In this document: positions 37,401-46,275 of the stretch, piece by piece
Layout: each line of letters starts with the position of its first letter
Numbering within the stretch: position 1 is the stretch's first letter
Source of the DNA: an uncultured Acetatifactor sp.
GTDB lineage: Bacteria > Bacillota > Clostridia > Lachnospirales > Lachnospiraceae
Direction: 5' to 3'
Length of the DNA: 64,000 nt
Assembly (NCBI GenBank): GCA_910586215.1
Contig: CAJUGH010000005.1
Location: forward strand, 62,001-126,000
Position numbers and translations under genes: made by a program
The notes under the pieces: model-generated
What the model was told of the DNA's origin: nothing
The model's input: the letters and a program-made list of their open reading frames with translations, nothing else
Database searches by the model: none

Positions 37401-38929
37401 AGGAGGAGCCATTTGATTCCGGGGAATTCAATCAATACATAAACCGTGGGATGATGCGGGAGATGTTCATGTACAGTTATCGGGGACTGAACAGGAATAT
37501 GCCGGTTTACCGTCACATACAGACAGACTATCCCAGCCTGCTATTGGAACAGCGGAAAATTGCTATTATCTCCTTCCGGTCCGATAGTCACTCCAGGTGG
37601 TTCTATATACCGATTGAGATATATGACGAAAGGAAAGGTGGAGAGGATTATTTCAAGGTATTTATCAGAAGAACCAATGGCTACCAGGAAGAGCAGGAAA
37701 TCTGGCAGGAACTGGAACACTGGGCAGACGGAATATTCAATGCATTCACAGGAAACAATACCTTTTACCAGGATGATTATGGTGATGATCCAGAGATCCA
37801 GTATACCCTAAAATATATGTTGGAAAACATTCCCACGGTGGGGGTATATGCAGATAAGGGTGGGAACCTGCGGGTGAATGTACTGCTGGGAGAACAGCCG
37901 GAAAGCGTGTTTTACAATAGAAATGCGAAATTGCTTGTGCTGAAAAAGGCCTGGAAGCTGCATAACAGGAATCATGCGAAGCGTTTCATGACAGGTGTGT
38001 GGAGAGGATATAGCTGCCTTGCACTAGAGAAGACTCCCAGTAGTGTGCATGTAGTGAACGGCGCATACATTGCAAGACAGCAGACAGACCGTATGCTGCT
38101 TCCCGTGCTGGGCGAGAATATAGGCAGCCTGCTACGGTTAGGCCAACAATCTTTTCTGCATGAAATAGAAGAGGAGATGAGACAATGCAAAGAGTTAATA
38201 AAATGGTGCAATGGCTGTCTTGATTTTCAACAGATAGTGGAAAATGCTGTCTTAGGAAATATGAAGAAGAATCCATCCCAGGGAATTCTGTGGAAATTCT
38301 GGGCTGATAAAATTCAAAAGGAATTATCTGAAGAGCAAAAGGAAGAACGGGGATATGCGCAGAAAAGGAACGTAGCATTGAGTTACTGGCGAGGGACAAT
38401 GGAATGTGTACGGAACTTCACGAGGGAAAGGTTTGCCGAGTATGACCGAAACAGAGAGCATGGAATAAAGGTCATGCAGGATCTGGAGAAACTCATGTCG
38501 GAAGTCCACACAGAACAAAAAAAGATACATTTCCAAATGGAAGTCTCAGAATTCTACTTTAGGCAAAAGGAAAAGGAAGACTATGGCGGCAAACAGGAAG
38601 AGAATGGCCTGCTGGAATGGTTTGCACGATCCTTGTATTACATTAAGAATCATCAAGGTGATGTATATATACAGGCAATCCTCGGCCATCCGGAAGTGCA
38701 GAAGTTTCGAGATCTTCTGTGGGGAAATGAGAGGGGAACCAGGGCAGATATTGCGAAGAAGAACATGGTTGCATATGTAGTTCGGAACACCAGACAGGCA
38801 ATGACGGAAAAACAAGTGGAAAATTGTTATGAAGAAATGTTTGACGATATGATCAAAGCTGTCATAGGAATGGAAACAGATAAACTGGAACCGTATGGCT
38901 ATATTGCATACTTGCTTGAGGAGAGTTAA
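34424..38929 (+). CDS. HD-domain plus Hsp90-like (GHKL) ATPase, giant conflict-type protein
   Basis: About 1,500 residues. The ATG at 34424 is preferred over GTG 34412 because GGTGA lies 8 bases upstream. An N-terminal HD domain shows HNAVHAD (about residues 60-66) and YMHDIGM (about 97-103). The GHKL ATPase has all three boxes: RELIQNAIDA near 405 (N-box Glu/Asn), RDHGTGI near 507 (Asp-x-Gly-x-Gly) and GQFGIGLQS near 545. The remaining 900 residues include an Hsp90-middle-like part and regions I cannot assign. No membrane segment is seen, so it is cytosolic. Such HD/Hsp90-like proteins occur in bacterial conflict islands. It heads an operon with an ImmA-like and an ART-like gene. Confidence 0.75.
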   Translation: MEENILDIAYTIERHLMMYAKSENTSERHQVLWHTWNANKRWLSQLLEWTLASFPTYSRHNAVHADTVLYNIERILGENRIKQLSATDCFMMLHASYMHDIGMSITAEERADMTQADRFQDLIEKLEREGDVDQKKAAQSVLRTQYTEYSAQSSRERSRHLKELFREKLDVYYGLGQLMSEYQRSLHADRVKERMNRWTLNPEELGNGFSSSGIPLRLFLRIADCAAIHATSGIEAVLELPQRDSGYVLDVVHPRFIAIMLQLGDALDIDNDRFHPFAYQFAGNFPRTSTLHLKKHQAIRQLHITPEAIHIQADCDSQDVLRIVRMECEGIDEILKNASYHWAEIAPSDMSGCLPTLSQQQILLEGQRVPGELVKAQFNISQVRAFRLLEGANVYGGHFVFLRELIQNAIDATKMQCWEDYVYKRKLQETEIVSEEYESAAYGLSANEEEILRKVNVCEYPIELYMEIGIQIREKNEELVFIPIEDAEDRMCSEGTYGVRVMVRDHGTGITKDDLIKVSNVGSSYEEKKHFVDKMPDWLKPTGQFGIGLQSAFLVSDQIKAMTYTRNGEKYEISFNKVSNGSGGYINVKPLPAGRYVPFGTTFELFLDTSYKKQHSDCWEAWNTDSEDTDRFSSDYDKNRPLRHSVELLTQMVLSVDELLGENIFPVYVCIKGKKFNVAQYGFIKSRVKKLALDGDVEEKWLDKQQRQQPGGKVGEGLWGRDSAYPAKTARKRDVILGNYVGWLFKVLPPGQEEGKRLVIVNIKDGIAALDCHTAKLHVWNSAMGVFAQFGGHRLLFADSSISKDQDSNAVDERRIRIYLKGIYVQCYDMYQDSELLELIDIKGGRIDKTHIAINRNEFTKEGIRYLEEEIYPALLSAVKEALVGINEQANQRKKKDTNEKCFDERIEKAIRQKFLECREDSENEKKRIELEELVLSAIGLSYFLRVLGREQELPCERKDRKEKCHWDELLKRIVGLRTFSDKVDIQEDQGEEEEPFDSGEFNQYINRGMMREMFMYSYRGLNRNMPVYRHIQTDYPSLLLEQRKIAIISFRSDSHSRWFYIPIEIYDERKGGEDYFKVFIRRTNGYQEEQEIWQELEHWADGIFNAFTGNNTFYQDDYGDDPEIQYTLKYMLENIPTVGVYADKGGNLRVNVLLGEQPESVFYNRNAKLLVLKKAWKLHNRNHAKRFMTGVWRGYSCLALEKTPSSVHVVNGAYIARQQTDRMLLPVLGENIGSLLRLGQQSFLHEIEEEMRQCKELIKWCNGCLDFQQIVENAVLGNMKKNPSQGILWKFWADKIQKELSEEQKEERGYAQKRNVALSYWRGTMECVRNFTRERFAEYDRNREHGIKVMQDLEKLMSEVHTEQKKIHFQMEVSEFYFRQKEKEDYGGKQEENGLLEWFARSLYYIKNHQGDVYIQAILGHPEVQKFRDLLWGNERGTRADIAKKNMVAYVVRNTRQAMTEKQVENCYEEMFDDMIKAVIGMETDKLEPYGYIAYLLEES

Positions 38930-38954
38930 TTAGGGTGAATGGGAGGCAGGTAAA

Positions 38955-39731
38955 ATGGGAAAAAGCAGGAGATATGAGGCTGCAAAAGATCTTAGGAACA
39001 GTCTGGAAAATATTTCTAAGAGAGTATATGAATTACAGGAGAAGTGTTATGAAATCTTGCTGGACACATATCAAGAGAAGGAAAAAATACAGTTCCCTGT
39101 AGACATTAAAAAAGTAGCGGACTGTATGGGGATACAAATATTCCGCGAGCCACTTAATTATCTGGGAGGCAAGAAAATTGACCAGAATATTGCTCAGTTG
39201 CAGTATGTGAAGGAGGGTGAAAAAGTAGTAAGGAGAATTATACTGGATGATATGGAGAGCGGGTTTGTGGAGGACGCAGACAGCTTAAGTGACCTGGAAC
39301 GGTATGCAATTGCTTACGAGATGGGAAAAACGATTGTTGGGGAATACACAGAAGAAGATGACTTGAGTGACTTTGATGTTGAGTGGAAGAATATCTTTTC
39401 AGTGCCATACTCCCTGCCCCGGTTGTCAGCCCAGTTAGAAAACTTTGAATATGAATTATGTGCCATTTTTTTGCTGCTTCCTCTACAGGAATTTCTGGAT
39501 GCCTTCTGGGAATATATAGAAGTGATACAAGAACATCCGGTGATGATGGATCGCTGGATCAAACATTTAAGTGATGTGGCAGAGATTCCCAATTATCAAT
39601 TGGTAAATGGCTATCCGTATATAAAATTATGTGCTTATCAATATTATATGAATAACTTCTCTGAGATAAATAAAGAGTTTCCAGAGGAGGAAAGAGACCG
39701 TCTGGAAAGACAACGTGAACTGTTCCAATAG
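38955..39731 (+). CDS. Degenerate ImmA/IrrE-like protein lacking the HExxH zinc site
   Basis: A 258-residue protein 25 bases after the Hsp90-like gene, with a GGGAGG site. The middle follows the ImmA/IrrE layout: FPVDIKKVADCMGIQIF near 47-63, then ERYAIAYEMGKTIVGEY at 115-131 where active members read AHELGH, then YELCAIFLLLP near 166-176 where others have the Glu-x2-Ala ... LLMP helix. Both zinc histidines are replaced (Tyr121, Lys125) while Glu122 remains. It is therefore probably a pseudo-peptidase acting by binding, as a sensor or partner. The final 70 residues are unassigned. Confidence 0.55.
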   Translation: MGKSRRYEAAKDLRNSLENISKRVYELQEKCYEILLDTYQEKEKIQFPVDIKKVADCMGIQIFREPLNYLGGKKIDQNIAQLQYVKEGEKVVRRIILDDMESGFVEDADSLSDLERYAIAYEMGKTIVGEYTEEDDLSDFDVEWKNIFSVPYSLPRLSAQLENFEYELCAIFLLLPLQEFLDAFWEYIEVIQEHPVMMDRWIKHLSDVAEIPNYQLVNGYPYIKLCAYQYYMNNFSEINKEFPEEERDRLERQRELFQ

Positions 39732-39776
39732 GGATAGGTGGGAGGATCATGGAAGGGCGGCGAGGGAAAACTGTTT

Positions 39777-40739
39777 ATGGAAAGGATAAATGATTTAGGA
39801 CAGAAAGAAGAGTCTGTGCAGTTAGGAGAACCACAGGAAATGGAGATAAACCGTGCAGAGAAGGATAGTATTATGTTTTACCAGGGGGGAGGGCGAAACG
39901 TTAGGCTCCCTTCCCGGGAACAGGCTCTGCGGGATTTTTACAATGCAGATAATGCGTATATGGTAATCAATACGTTACTGATGCCGGGTATTGAGAATGA
40001 GAAGGCTCGAATGATAAATGAGGAGAAAAAGTTTGACCTTATCCTGCTGGAACATATGGATGAACTGATAAAAATATACAGGAGACTTTATTCTGCTATG
40101 TGTAAATATGCTATGTCTCATAAGGATAAAAGCCGACATTATACATATCGCATTGACAGAATGAATTCTCTTCATTTTCTGCAATTCGGACAGCTGTTTT
40201 CATACATGTCAACGACACAATATAAGGAGAAGAACACCTATTTCTGTGATAAAGACGGTCTCTTGCTCCTGGAGATCAGTGCACCTGTAGAAATTGAGCA
40301 TATAGATATCAATGCTGTTCTGGGTGGGGAAAGCATGTTTTTTCATGAGAATGAAATATTATATGCCCCTTTTATACACCTGGACATGGAAGCTCTGGAA
40401 ATGACGGAGGAGGAAAAAACATACAGGGATAGGAATCAAAACCCTCCAATGGCAAAATACAGATTACATCTTAGGTCATCATCTATTACAGCCCGGCAAA
40501 TAGATTTTGAGAGTCCGGACGTTACTAAGTTATATGAAGAACTTTTGAATCCATTGGCCATTGAGGATATCCGGCATGTATGGAGTAGTTATATGGGAGG
40601 AATAGAGCCAAAGCAGGATATTGTGAAGCGATATGTGGCATGGAAAAGAAACTTTCGGGCATATATAAAGCTTTGTTGTGCAGGAATTAAGTGGAACTTG
40701 CTGTTCACTAAAAACGGGATGCCGTCACCATCATTTTGA
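39777..40739 (+). CDS. Putative mono-ADP-ribosyltransferase (R-S-E type) effector
   Basis: Start at ATG 39777 with GCGAGG upstream; a GTG at 39738 is possible. In the 320-residue protein an Arg in HYTYRID (about residue 125), a SYMSTT core (about 143-147) and an ENEILYAPF loop (Glu191, Glu193) occur in the order and spacing of Arg-Ser-Glu-class ADP-ribosyltransferases. A hydrophobic strand (LLLLEIS) and IDINAVLGGES, as found in the fold, lie between the second and third motifs. If right, it would transfer ADP-ribose from NAD to a protein or other target. No secretion signal is seen. It ends the Hsp90-like/ImmA-like operon. Confidence 0.55.
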   Translation: MERINDLGQKEESVQLGEPQEMEINRAEKDSIMFYQGGGRNVRLPSREQALRDFYNADNAYMVINTLLMPGIENEKARMINEEKKFDLILLEHMDELIKIYRRLYSAMCKYAMSHKDKSRHYTYRIDRMNSLHFLQFGQLFSYMSTTQYKEKNTYFCDKDGLLLLEISAPVEIEHIDINAVLGGESMFFHENEILYAPFIHLDMEALEMTEEEKTYRDRNQNPPMAKYRLHLRSSSITARQIDFESPDVTKLYEELLNPLAIEDIRHVWSSYMGGIEPKQDIVKRYVAWKRNFRAYIKLCCAGIKWNLLFTKNGMPSPSF

Positions 40740-40753
40740 TGATTCGGCATCCC
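40716..40753 (-). terminator. Terminator between convergent operons
   Basis: GGGATGCCG at 40716-40724 pairs with CGGCATCCC at 40745-40753, with further pairing in the loop. On the minus strand it is followed by a GTTTTTAG run, so it stops transcripts of the membrane-protein operon ending at 40780. It overlaps the last codons of the ART-like gene. Confidence 0.7.
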
Positions 40754-40779
40754 TGCCTATATGTGTCTAAAGCAATCTC

Positions 40780-43566
40780 CTATTCCTCTATAATATAAAT
40801 CGCAGAAACCATGGTTCCCCGGACATTCAGCGCTATCACCACCAGCTTGGCATGGATATCGATTTTGGCCAGCTGCCTGGCAGGAATGGTCTGGCTTTCG
40901 CCCTTTACCGGGTTATAGCTATGGACGGGAACATACTCGTTGATACTGGCAACAAAATGCAGTGTTCCATCTTCCCTTAGCAGGATGAGTCCACCGTCAT
41001 CATACGTCAAGTGGCAGTTGACATAGATGCCATCTGCAGGCCCGCTTAGGGGCTCTTCGTCCTGGCTATCCATCTGTGGGTCTGCAGGTTCCTTTACAGA
41101 CTGCACTGTATTTTCATTGACGGGTTCCTCATTAGGCACACTGGCCGGTAGCGCCATCTGCCTGTCTGCCGGCAACGCCATCTGCTTGCCTGTCTGCCCG
41201 GTAAACAGAAGCGCCTGTTCGGTTTCGCTGACTGCCTTCCCTTTTTTGGGATCTTCCTTGTCTTGCAGATAGATTCCCTTATGATAGGCCGTCTCGTCCT
41301 GGACAAGCCATTCTTCCAGAAGACCATTTCGGAAGACCTTGTAATAATAGGTCTCATCCCTGTGCTCAAAATCTCCTGTTAATACGATGTATGAATGCAG
41401 CATTTCGAGTATGCTCCATTGGGCCTGTTTGCCTTTGTCCCCGGAGGACATGACAGAACTCTGTACTGCCTGTATCCGGGAGCCCTTTCCTTGAATAATC
41501 ACACCGAATATAAATCCTGACAAGTCGAAGGAAAAAGCCAGGATAAGGGCAAATAGCGCCAGGGAACGGTAGGGGCTTTGCAAATAAATGATCCCCTCAT
41601 AGATTGCATTGTGGCTTGCAATATAACGGCGTATCATGTCGTCCAGGGCCTTGCTGGATTCGTTGCGGTCATAAGTGCGCAGAATGCCGACCTGGGACTC
41701 CGTTAGGATAGCCGTGGTGTCTTCCTCATTTTCTGCGCTGTCGCCATAGGCAGGCATGGCGCTGATAAGGGACTTTAATGTCTCCAGCCGTTCTCCCCAA
41801 TCCTTTTTCCAGGAGTCCATGGAATCTTCTGTGCCACTGCCTTCTAGGGAGGAACTGTTAGGTTCCGGGGAAGAGACAGCAAGATCTGAGGAGGAAACAC
41901 TGGGAGACTGGACAGCATTTTCCGGCTCTGGCGTAGCAATGCCACCAGGTTCTGTAGTCTGCTCACCGGGAGCAGGGGACTCCTCACCAGGATCTGTGGT
42001 AGTTCCATCCGGATCCGGGGAAGCATCACCTGGTTCTGCCAGAGGGTCATTGGGTTCTGGTGAGGCAGCTTCTGAATCCGGCGCTGTAGGACTGTTTCCC
42101 GCAAGAACTGTATCGACTGCAGAAGCAGGGTCATGGGCATTAGAACCCTCATTTTCCTTGTTTTCGTCAGTCGGATGTAAATCTGTGATCAGCCCTTCCA
42201 GTTCCATTTCGATGCTTTTTACAGTAGAGTAGTCTGTTAGGTTTCTCAGCAACTGATTCATCTGAATCAGCAGGTTTGTGTAGGTGAGGGAGTCTTCAGA
42301 AGACATATTACCACCTTCCGTGGATGAACCTGCAGCTGCCCGGAGACTGTCGAAAATGGAGGTGGCTAGGGATGACAATCTGGCGGCATCCGGATCCTGC
42401 AGGAAAAACTCAGACTGCAATTGTAACAGGGAAACCCGGATAGAGGCTGTACTGGTGCTGTTATTTAAGCCTATGAGACTCTCATAATTGGAGAGCCTAA
42501 GAAAAACGCGGTCCAGATCCATGGATTCTGCCTGCAGGCGTACCTGCTCTTCAGTTGCCTGCCGTACAAGCTGGGTATAGTTACTGAGTGATGCATACAG
42601 ATTGGAAGTGTCAGTTTCCTCTGTTGCATTTTCGATACGCCTTGTCAAATTGGCAATCTGGTCATTGTAATTGCTTATATTAGTGTTTATTGTTTCAAGG
42701 CTTTGCTGTATAGTTTCAAGACGGATCGAAACGTTATCTTTGGCATCTGATATGGCTGTTGTTGCAAGGTCGTATTGCTCTGCGGTAGGATCTGTATTGT
42801 TGCCAAAGATCCTGCTCATAATTTCTATCACAGGGGCCATATAGCTGGCAGCGGTATCCCCATTTTCGTCCACATATCTTGTTTTTTCGTTCTCCCAGTC
42901 CATTTCAGTAAACATTTCCCCGGAAAGATTTCTGGACTGACGCTCCAGAAGGAGAATCTTCTCGCCCAGGTCTTCTTCCAGATAGGTGCGGTAAGCATGG
43001 GCATAGTCCCGGGCCTGGTACAGTTCTGTGCGGTAGGTCTGCTGCACCAGCAGTTCACTGTCGGTGCCCCAGGAATCCTGGTGGATGACAGCAGCGATGT
43101 AGACATAGCTGAACCAGGAGGAGCAGAAGATCGTTACCACAGTCAAAGCCAGGGCCAGGATGGACAGAAGGAGCTTGGTGATCCAGAAATGTTTCTGCTG
43201 CCAGATGCCTTTGATATATCCGGGGAGATTCATGCTCAAAGCCAGCAGGATACTCTGAATGGCGGCAGAGGCAGCATAGGCGATCAGGCTGTTATCCCGG
43301 AATATGTATTCCTTCATACCGTTTGCAGTGGTAAAAAAGGAGACGACTGCCAGGAAGACAACACCTATCTGTAGGAGGGAAGTGTTGCTGGGGATGTCAT
43401 TGTCATCAGCTGATGCTTTTTTGCGCCTGCTATGCATGGATCTCTGGCGTTGTCCCGCCGGGATGTTTTGAGGAGGAGCAGTGTTACCTTTGCGGTCCAT
43501 ATTGGGTTGCAAGTTTTCTGGATCATTATCTATTTTTTGGGGAAAGAATCTGGTAAAAAAACTCAT
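40780..43566 (-). CDS. Large membrane protein with coiled coil and Pro/Glu-rich repeat linker, unknown function
   Basis: Start at ATG 43566 with GAGGAGG 9 bases upstream; an in-frame start at 43629 overlaps the upstream gene. The 928-residue protein has three membrane segments near 65-82, 93-112 and 130-160, then a long helical coiled-coil stretch to about 440. A low-complexity region rich in Pro, Glu and Asp follows (PEP-, DPD- and PGE-type repeats, about 480-570), then another membrane segment near 660-685 and a soluble tail of about 240 residues. No enzyme motif is visible. It is the last gene of a three-gene membrane operon and may be a structural or pore-like partner. Confidence 0.6.
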   Translation of the reverse strand: MSFFTRFFPQKIDNDPENLQPNMDRKGNTAPPQNIPAGQRQRSMHSRRKKASADDNDIPSNTSLLQIGVVFLAVVSFFTTANGMKEYIFRDNSLIAYAASAAIQSILLALSMNLPGYIKGIWQQKHFWITKLLLSILALALTVVTIFCSSWFSYVYIAAVIHQDSWGTDSELLVQQTYRTELYQARDYAHAYRTYLEEDLGEKILLLERQSRNLSGEMFTEMDWENEKTRYVDENGDTAASYMAPVIEIMSRIFGNNTDPTAEQYDLATTAISDAKDNVSIRLETIQQSLETINTNISNYNDQIANLTRRIENATEETDTSNLYASLSNYTQLVRQATEEQVRLQAESMDLDRVFLRLSNYESLIGLNNSTSTASIRVSLLQLQSEFFLQDPDAARLSSLATSIFDSLRAAAGSSTEGGNMSSEDSLTYTNLLIQMNQLLRNLTDYSTVKSIEMELEGLITDLHPTDENKENEGSNAHDPASAVDTVLAGNSPTAPDSEAASPEPNDPLAEPGDASPDPDGTTTDPGEESPAPGEQTTEPGGIATPEPENAVQSPSVSSSDLAVSSPEPNSSSLEGSGTEDSMDSWKKDWGERLETLKSLISAMPAYGDSAENEEDTTAILTESQVGILRTYDRNESSKALDDMIRRYIASHNAIYEGIIYLQSPYRSLALFALILAFSFDLSGFIFGVIIQGKGSRIQAVQSSVMSSGDKGKQAQWSILEMLHSYIVLTGDFEHRDETYYYKVFRNGLLEEWLVQDETAYHKGIYLQDKEDPKKGKAVSETEQALLFTGQTGKQMALPADRQMALPASVPNEEPVNENTVQSVKEPADPQMDSQDEEPLSGPADGIYVNCHLTYDDGGLILLREDGTLHFVASINEYVPVHSYNPVKGESQTIPARQLAKIDIHAKLVVIALNVRGTMVSAIYIIEE

Positions 43567-43582
43567 TTCATGTGTCCTCCTC

Positions 43583-44887
43583 TCATTTCTTTGTAACCTG
43601 TCCATCGAAGCTGGAAAAGGTGGTTTCATGGTCTTTGGGAACCGCTTTGTCCATGTGCTCCTGCATAGACTGTGCCATATGTGTTTTGAGCTTCTCCTGG
43701 GTATGTTCTATCGGGTCATGATTGCCAGTCCGCTGTCCCAGGATGCTGCTGGCTGCCTCATAGATGGAATTTATCACTCCTAGCAGCAGTAACGCCACCT
43801 GTCCTACCAGAGAGATAAAGAGGTATTTGGCTTGCTGACGGATCAGCTTCTCCCGCATGTCTAACAGGAGACGGATGATTTCCAGCGTTAAGATGGCTAA
43901 TGCGACTATGAAAAATACTGCGGCAAAATATTTTGTACATTCCGCTATGATTTCGGGTATAGCCATAGATTCCAAATCTATGGACCGGAAGGACAATAGC
44001 AGTGCAACTCCCACGGCCAGGACTCCGATGGAACCGGAATATTCACCTAGGAGGGAATTAGTCTCCGGCTCTTTAAGGGAATTCTTAATAATGGAATGGA
44101 GTATTTTCAGTACGGCAAAGCCTACGCCCAGCACAATCACGTAGATCAATACATACTTGATGAGGTCGGTGTAAAAATCTGATATAACAGGATTCCCGGA
44201 AGAGAAAAAATGCAGAATGCACTTTTTCACCCAATAGGTAGTCATAGGGGAATCGGAATCTGAATATGCGGGCAGACTGACAAGTGCCTCCGTGCCTTTT
44301 CTGGATAAAGTTGCAATTTTATGTACACCGTCCTGCCATACATTGGCCACACTGCCATCTGACCGGCCCATTAGTAGAGGCAGCATGATAAATATGGCCA
44401 GGATTCCCCATGTTAGGATAAATGGCAGAAAACGATTTTCTAAAACGTTTTTGATTTTTTTGTTTATATCTTTGAGCTTTTGGGGCGAGCCTTCTTTTTG
44501 GGAGAAAAAAATTTTGAAGGCACTGTATATACAAAAAGCGAGGAAAAGAAACAACATCACGGCAGATATTGCAATAATGCCAAGGATCATTAATTTTATG
44601 AAGATCTTGGAGGAATTAATGAATACTACTGTTATAGTATCATTCGTGTCTTCCCCTCCAGAGTTGAGATACCCTTCGAACATCCCGCTTCCGATCATGA
44701 ATATAAGAACCAGGACTACGAAAGCAAGCCAGGAAATAACATTCAGCCTTTTGCCTCTCTCCTGCGGAGGCTTGATCCAACGCAGGATGCCATATAGAAC
44801 CAGCAGGATACAAGATAACAGTATCGCAGACAATAGTACGAATGCCAGAATGCTGCCTATGTTTTCCAAGATACTTGTATTTTCCAT
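43583..44887 (-). CDS. Polytopic membrane protein, unknown function
   Basis: A 434-residue protein with about eight hydrophobic segments (roughly 14-36, 50-68, 95-120, 155-175, 240-262, 283-302, 320-345 and 363-385). There are polar loops and a hydrophilic tail with several His, Gln and Lys. No transporter or enzyme signature was recognised. It lies between two other membrane-protein genes, 16 bases before the coiled-coil protein and 37 bases after the next, so the three form one operon. Confidence 0.6.
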   Translation of the reverse strand: MENTSILENIGSILAFVLLSAILLSCILLVLYGILRWIKPPQERGKRLNVISWLAFVVLVLIFMIGSGMFEGYLNSGGEDTNDTITVVFINSSKIFIKLMILGIIAISAVMLFLFLAFCIYSAFKIFFSQKEGSPQKLKDINKKIKNVLENRFLPFILTWGILAIFIMLPLLMGRSDGSVANVWQDGVHKIATLSRKGTEALVSLPAYSDSDSPMTTYWVKKCILHFFSSGNPVISDFYTDLIKYVLIYVIVLGVGFAVLKILHSIIKNSLKEPETNSLLGEYSGSIGVLAVGVALLLSFRSIDLESMAIPEIIAECTKYFAAVFFIVALAILTLEIIRLLLDMREKLIRQQAKYLFISLVGQVALLLLGVINSIYEAASSILGQRTGNHDPIEHTQEKLKTHMAQSMQEHMDKAVPKDHETTFSSFDGQVTKK

Positions 44888-44924
44888 ATCAATGTCCTCC
44901 TATGCGTTCTATGGAAAGTGCTAT

Positions 44925-46157
44925 TTACTTAAGGCCAAGTAATTCCAGGATACTCCTGGCAGCATCTGCTGCGGCTTCCAGAAAATTGAGCCAGGTGGTA
45001 GTATCTGATAAATCAGGTGACGTAATAAACGGGCTGTCACTGGAAGTTGTTATTCCAATAAGTAATATAAAGATAATTGGAATAATGAATACGGCTAATA
45101 CAAATGCCAGATCTGATTTGTTTATGTCTTCATTATCTTGAACGGTCTGCCACTCCTGTTCCGGAATTTCCTGCTGTACGGCATCTTGGCTCTGCCCCGG
45201 GTTCTCCTGCTGTGCGGCATTCTGCCCCTGCCCTGCTGTCCCCGGTGGTGCAGCGCTCTGCTTCCATCCTAATAGCTTCCAGTTTTTCTTTGCAGGAAGA
45301 TGCCGCAGGAATACTAATATTGCTGACGGCAATGCAAGTATTGCTATGAATATCTCTGTCAGTGATTTTACTGTAGGGAAAAAATATATGGCTATGGCTA
45401 ATGCAATGATTGCTCCCACAGTGCATATGGTTATCTTAGGATCTGCCTGTTGTATAGCACGCCGTATACTTTTGGATAGCGGTAGATAGTTGTGCAAAAT
45501 AATAACGACAATTACATATGAAAGCAAAAATATTATATTATGTATGTAAAACCGGCTATCAGTAAGAATTTCCTTCATATCACTTCCATGAAGCTGGCTA
45601 TAGAGGAAGCCTGTCCATAAAGCGAGTCCGGATATGGATACAAAAAGGTCGAATTTGTTGCTTTGGTACAAAGAGTCTGCAAGGTCAATGACAACTTTTC
45701 CTAGTGGAGTAACAACATCTTTACCCCATTCCTGCAGACCAGAAACCAGATTTTGAACCTGCTGCAACAGTATGTGGCCCAACTCTGATAGAACCAGGAT
45801 CTGGACGATTCCAAAGATAAGCCAGAACAGATGCCAGCCCCACAGATCGGACAGAAAATGGTCAGACCGGATGGTATGACCAAAGATATCAATATTCATT
45901 GGAAAAGCAATCACAGAGATCAAGACATTGCCAAGGATATTTTTAGGATTGCTTTTAGGCTTGCTGTCTGGGTCTGTGGGATTTTGCTCAATCCAGAGCC
46001 CTAGCACGGCAAGCAGAATCATTATGGAATTGCATAAAATTTCGAACTGCAGACGTTGCTGTGTGGGTATGAAGCCACAGATGTCTAAAAAAGCGATTAC
46101 TATAAATACGAAAACAGATGCAAAAGTGGGAAACCAGCTTTTCCTAATATATTTCAT
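44925..46157 (-). CDS. Polytopic membrane protein with Gln/Pro-rich cytosolic loop, unknown function
   Basis: A 410-residue protein with about nine membrane segments; the last (about 350-370) comes after a low-complexity loop with repeated Gln-Asn/Gln-Pro units (about 300-335). No known family was recognised. It is the first gene of the minus-strand membrane operon and is preceded by a near-consensus promoter at 46276-46305. Confidence 0.6.
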   Translation of the reverse strand: MKYIRKSWFPTFASVFVFIVIAFLDICGFIPTQQRLQFEILCNSIMILLAVLGLWIEQNPTDPDSKPKSNPKNILGNVLISVIAFPMNIDIFGHTIRSDHFLSDLWGWHLFWLIFGIVQILVLSELGHILLQQVQNLVSGLQEWGKDVVTPLGKVVIDLADSLYQSNKFDLFVSISGLALWTGFLYSQLHGSDMKEILTDSRFYIHNIIFLLSYVIVVIILHNYLPLSKSIRRAIQQADPKITICTVGAIIALAIAIYFFPTVKSLTEIFIAILALPSAILVFLRHLPAKKNWKLLGWKQSAAPPGTAGQGQNAAQQENPGQSQDAVQQEIPEQEWQTVQDNEDINKSDLAFVLAVFIIPIIFILLIGITTSSDSPFITSPDLSDTTTWLNFLEAAADAARSILELLGLK

Positions 46158-46275
46158 TTTGGATTCCTCCCGTAGGTTTTCTGACAGCTATATAGTGCAA
46201 AACAATGTTTTTTCATATAAGGCATCAGTTTTGTATACGAGAAACACAAATTATCATCTGAATACGTTTTTAATT

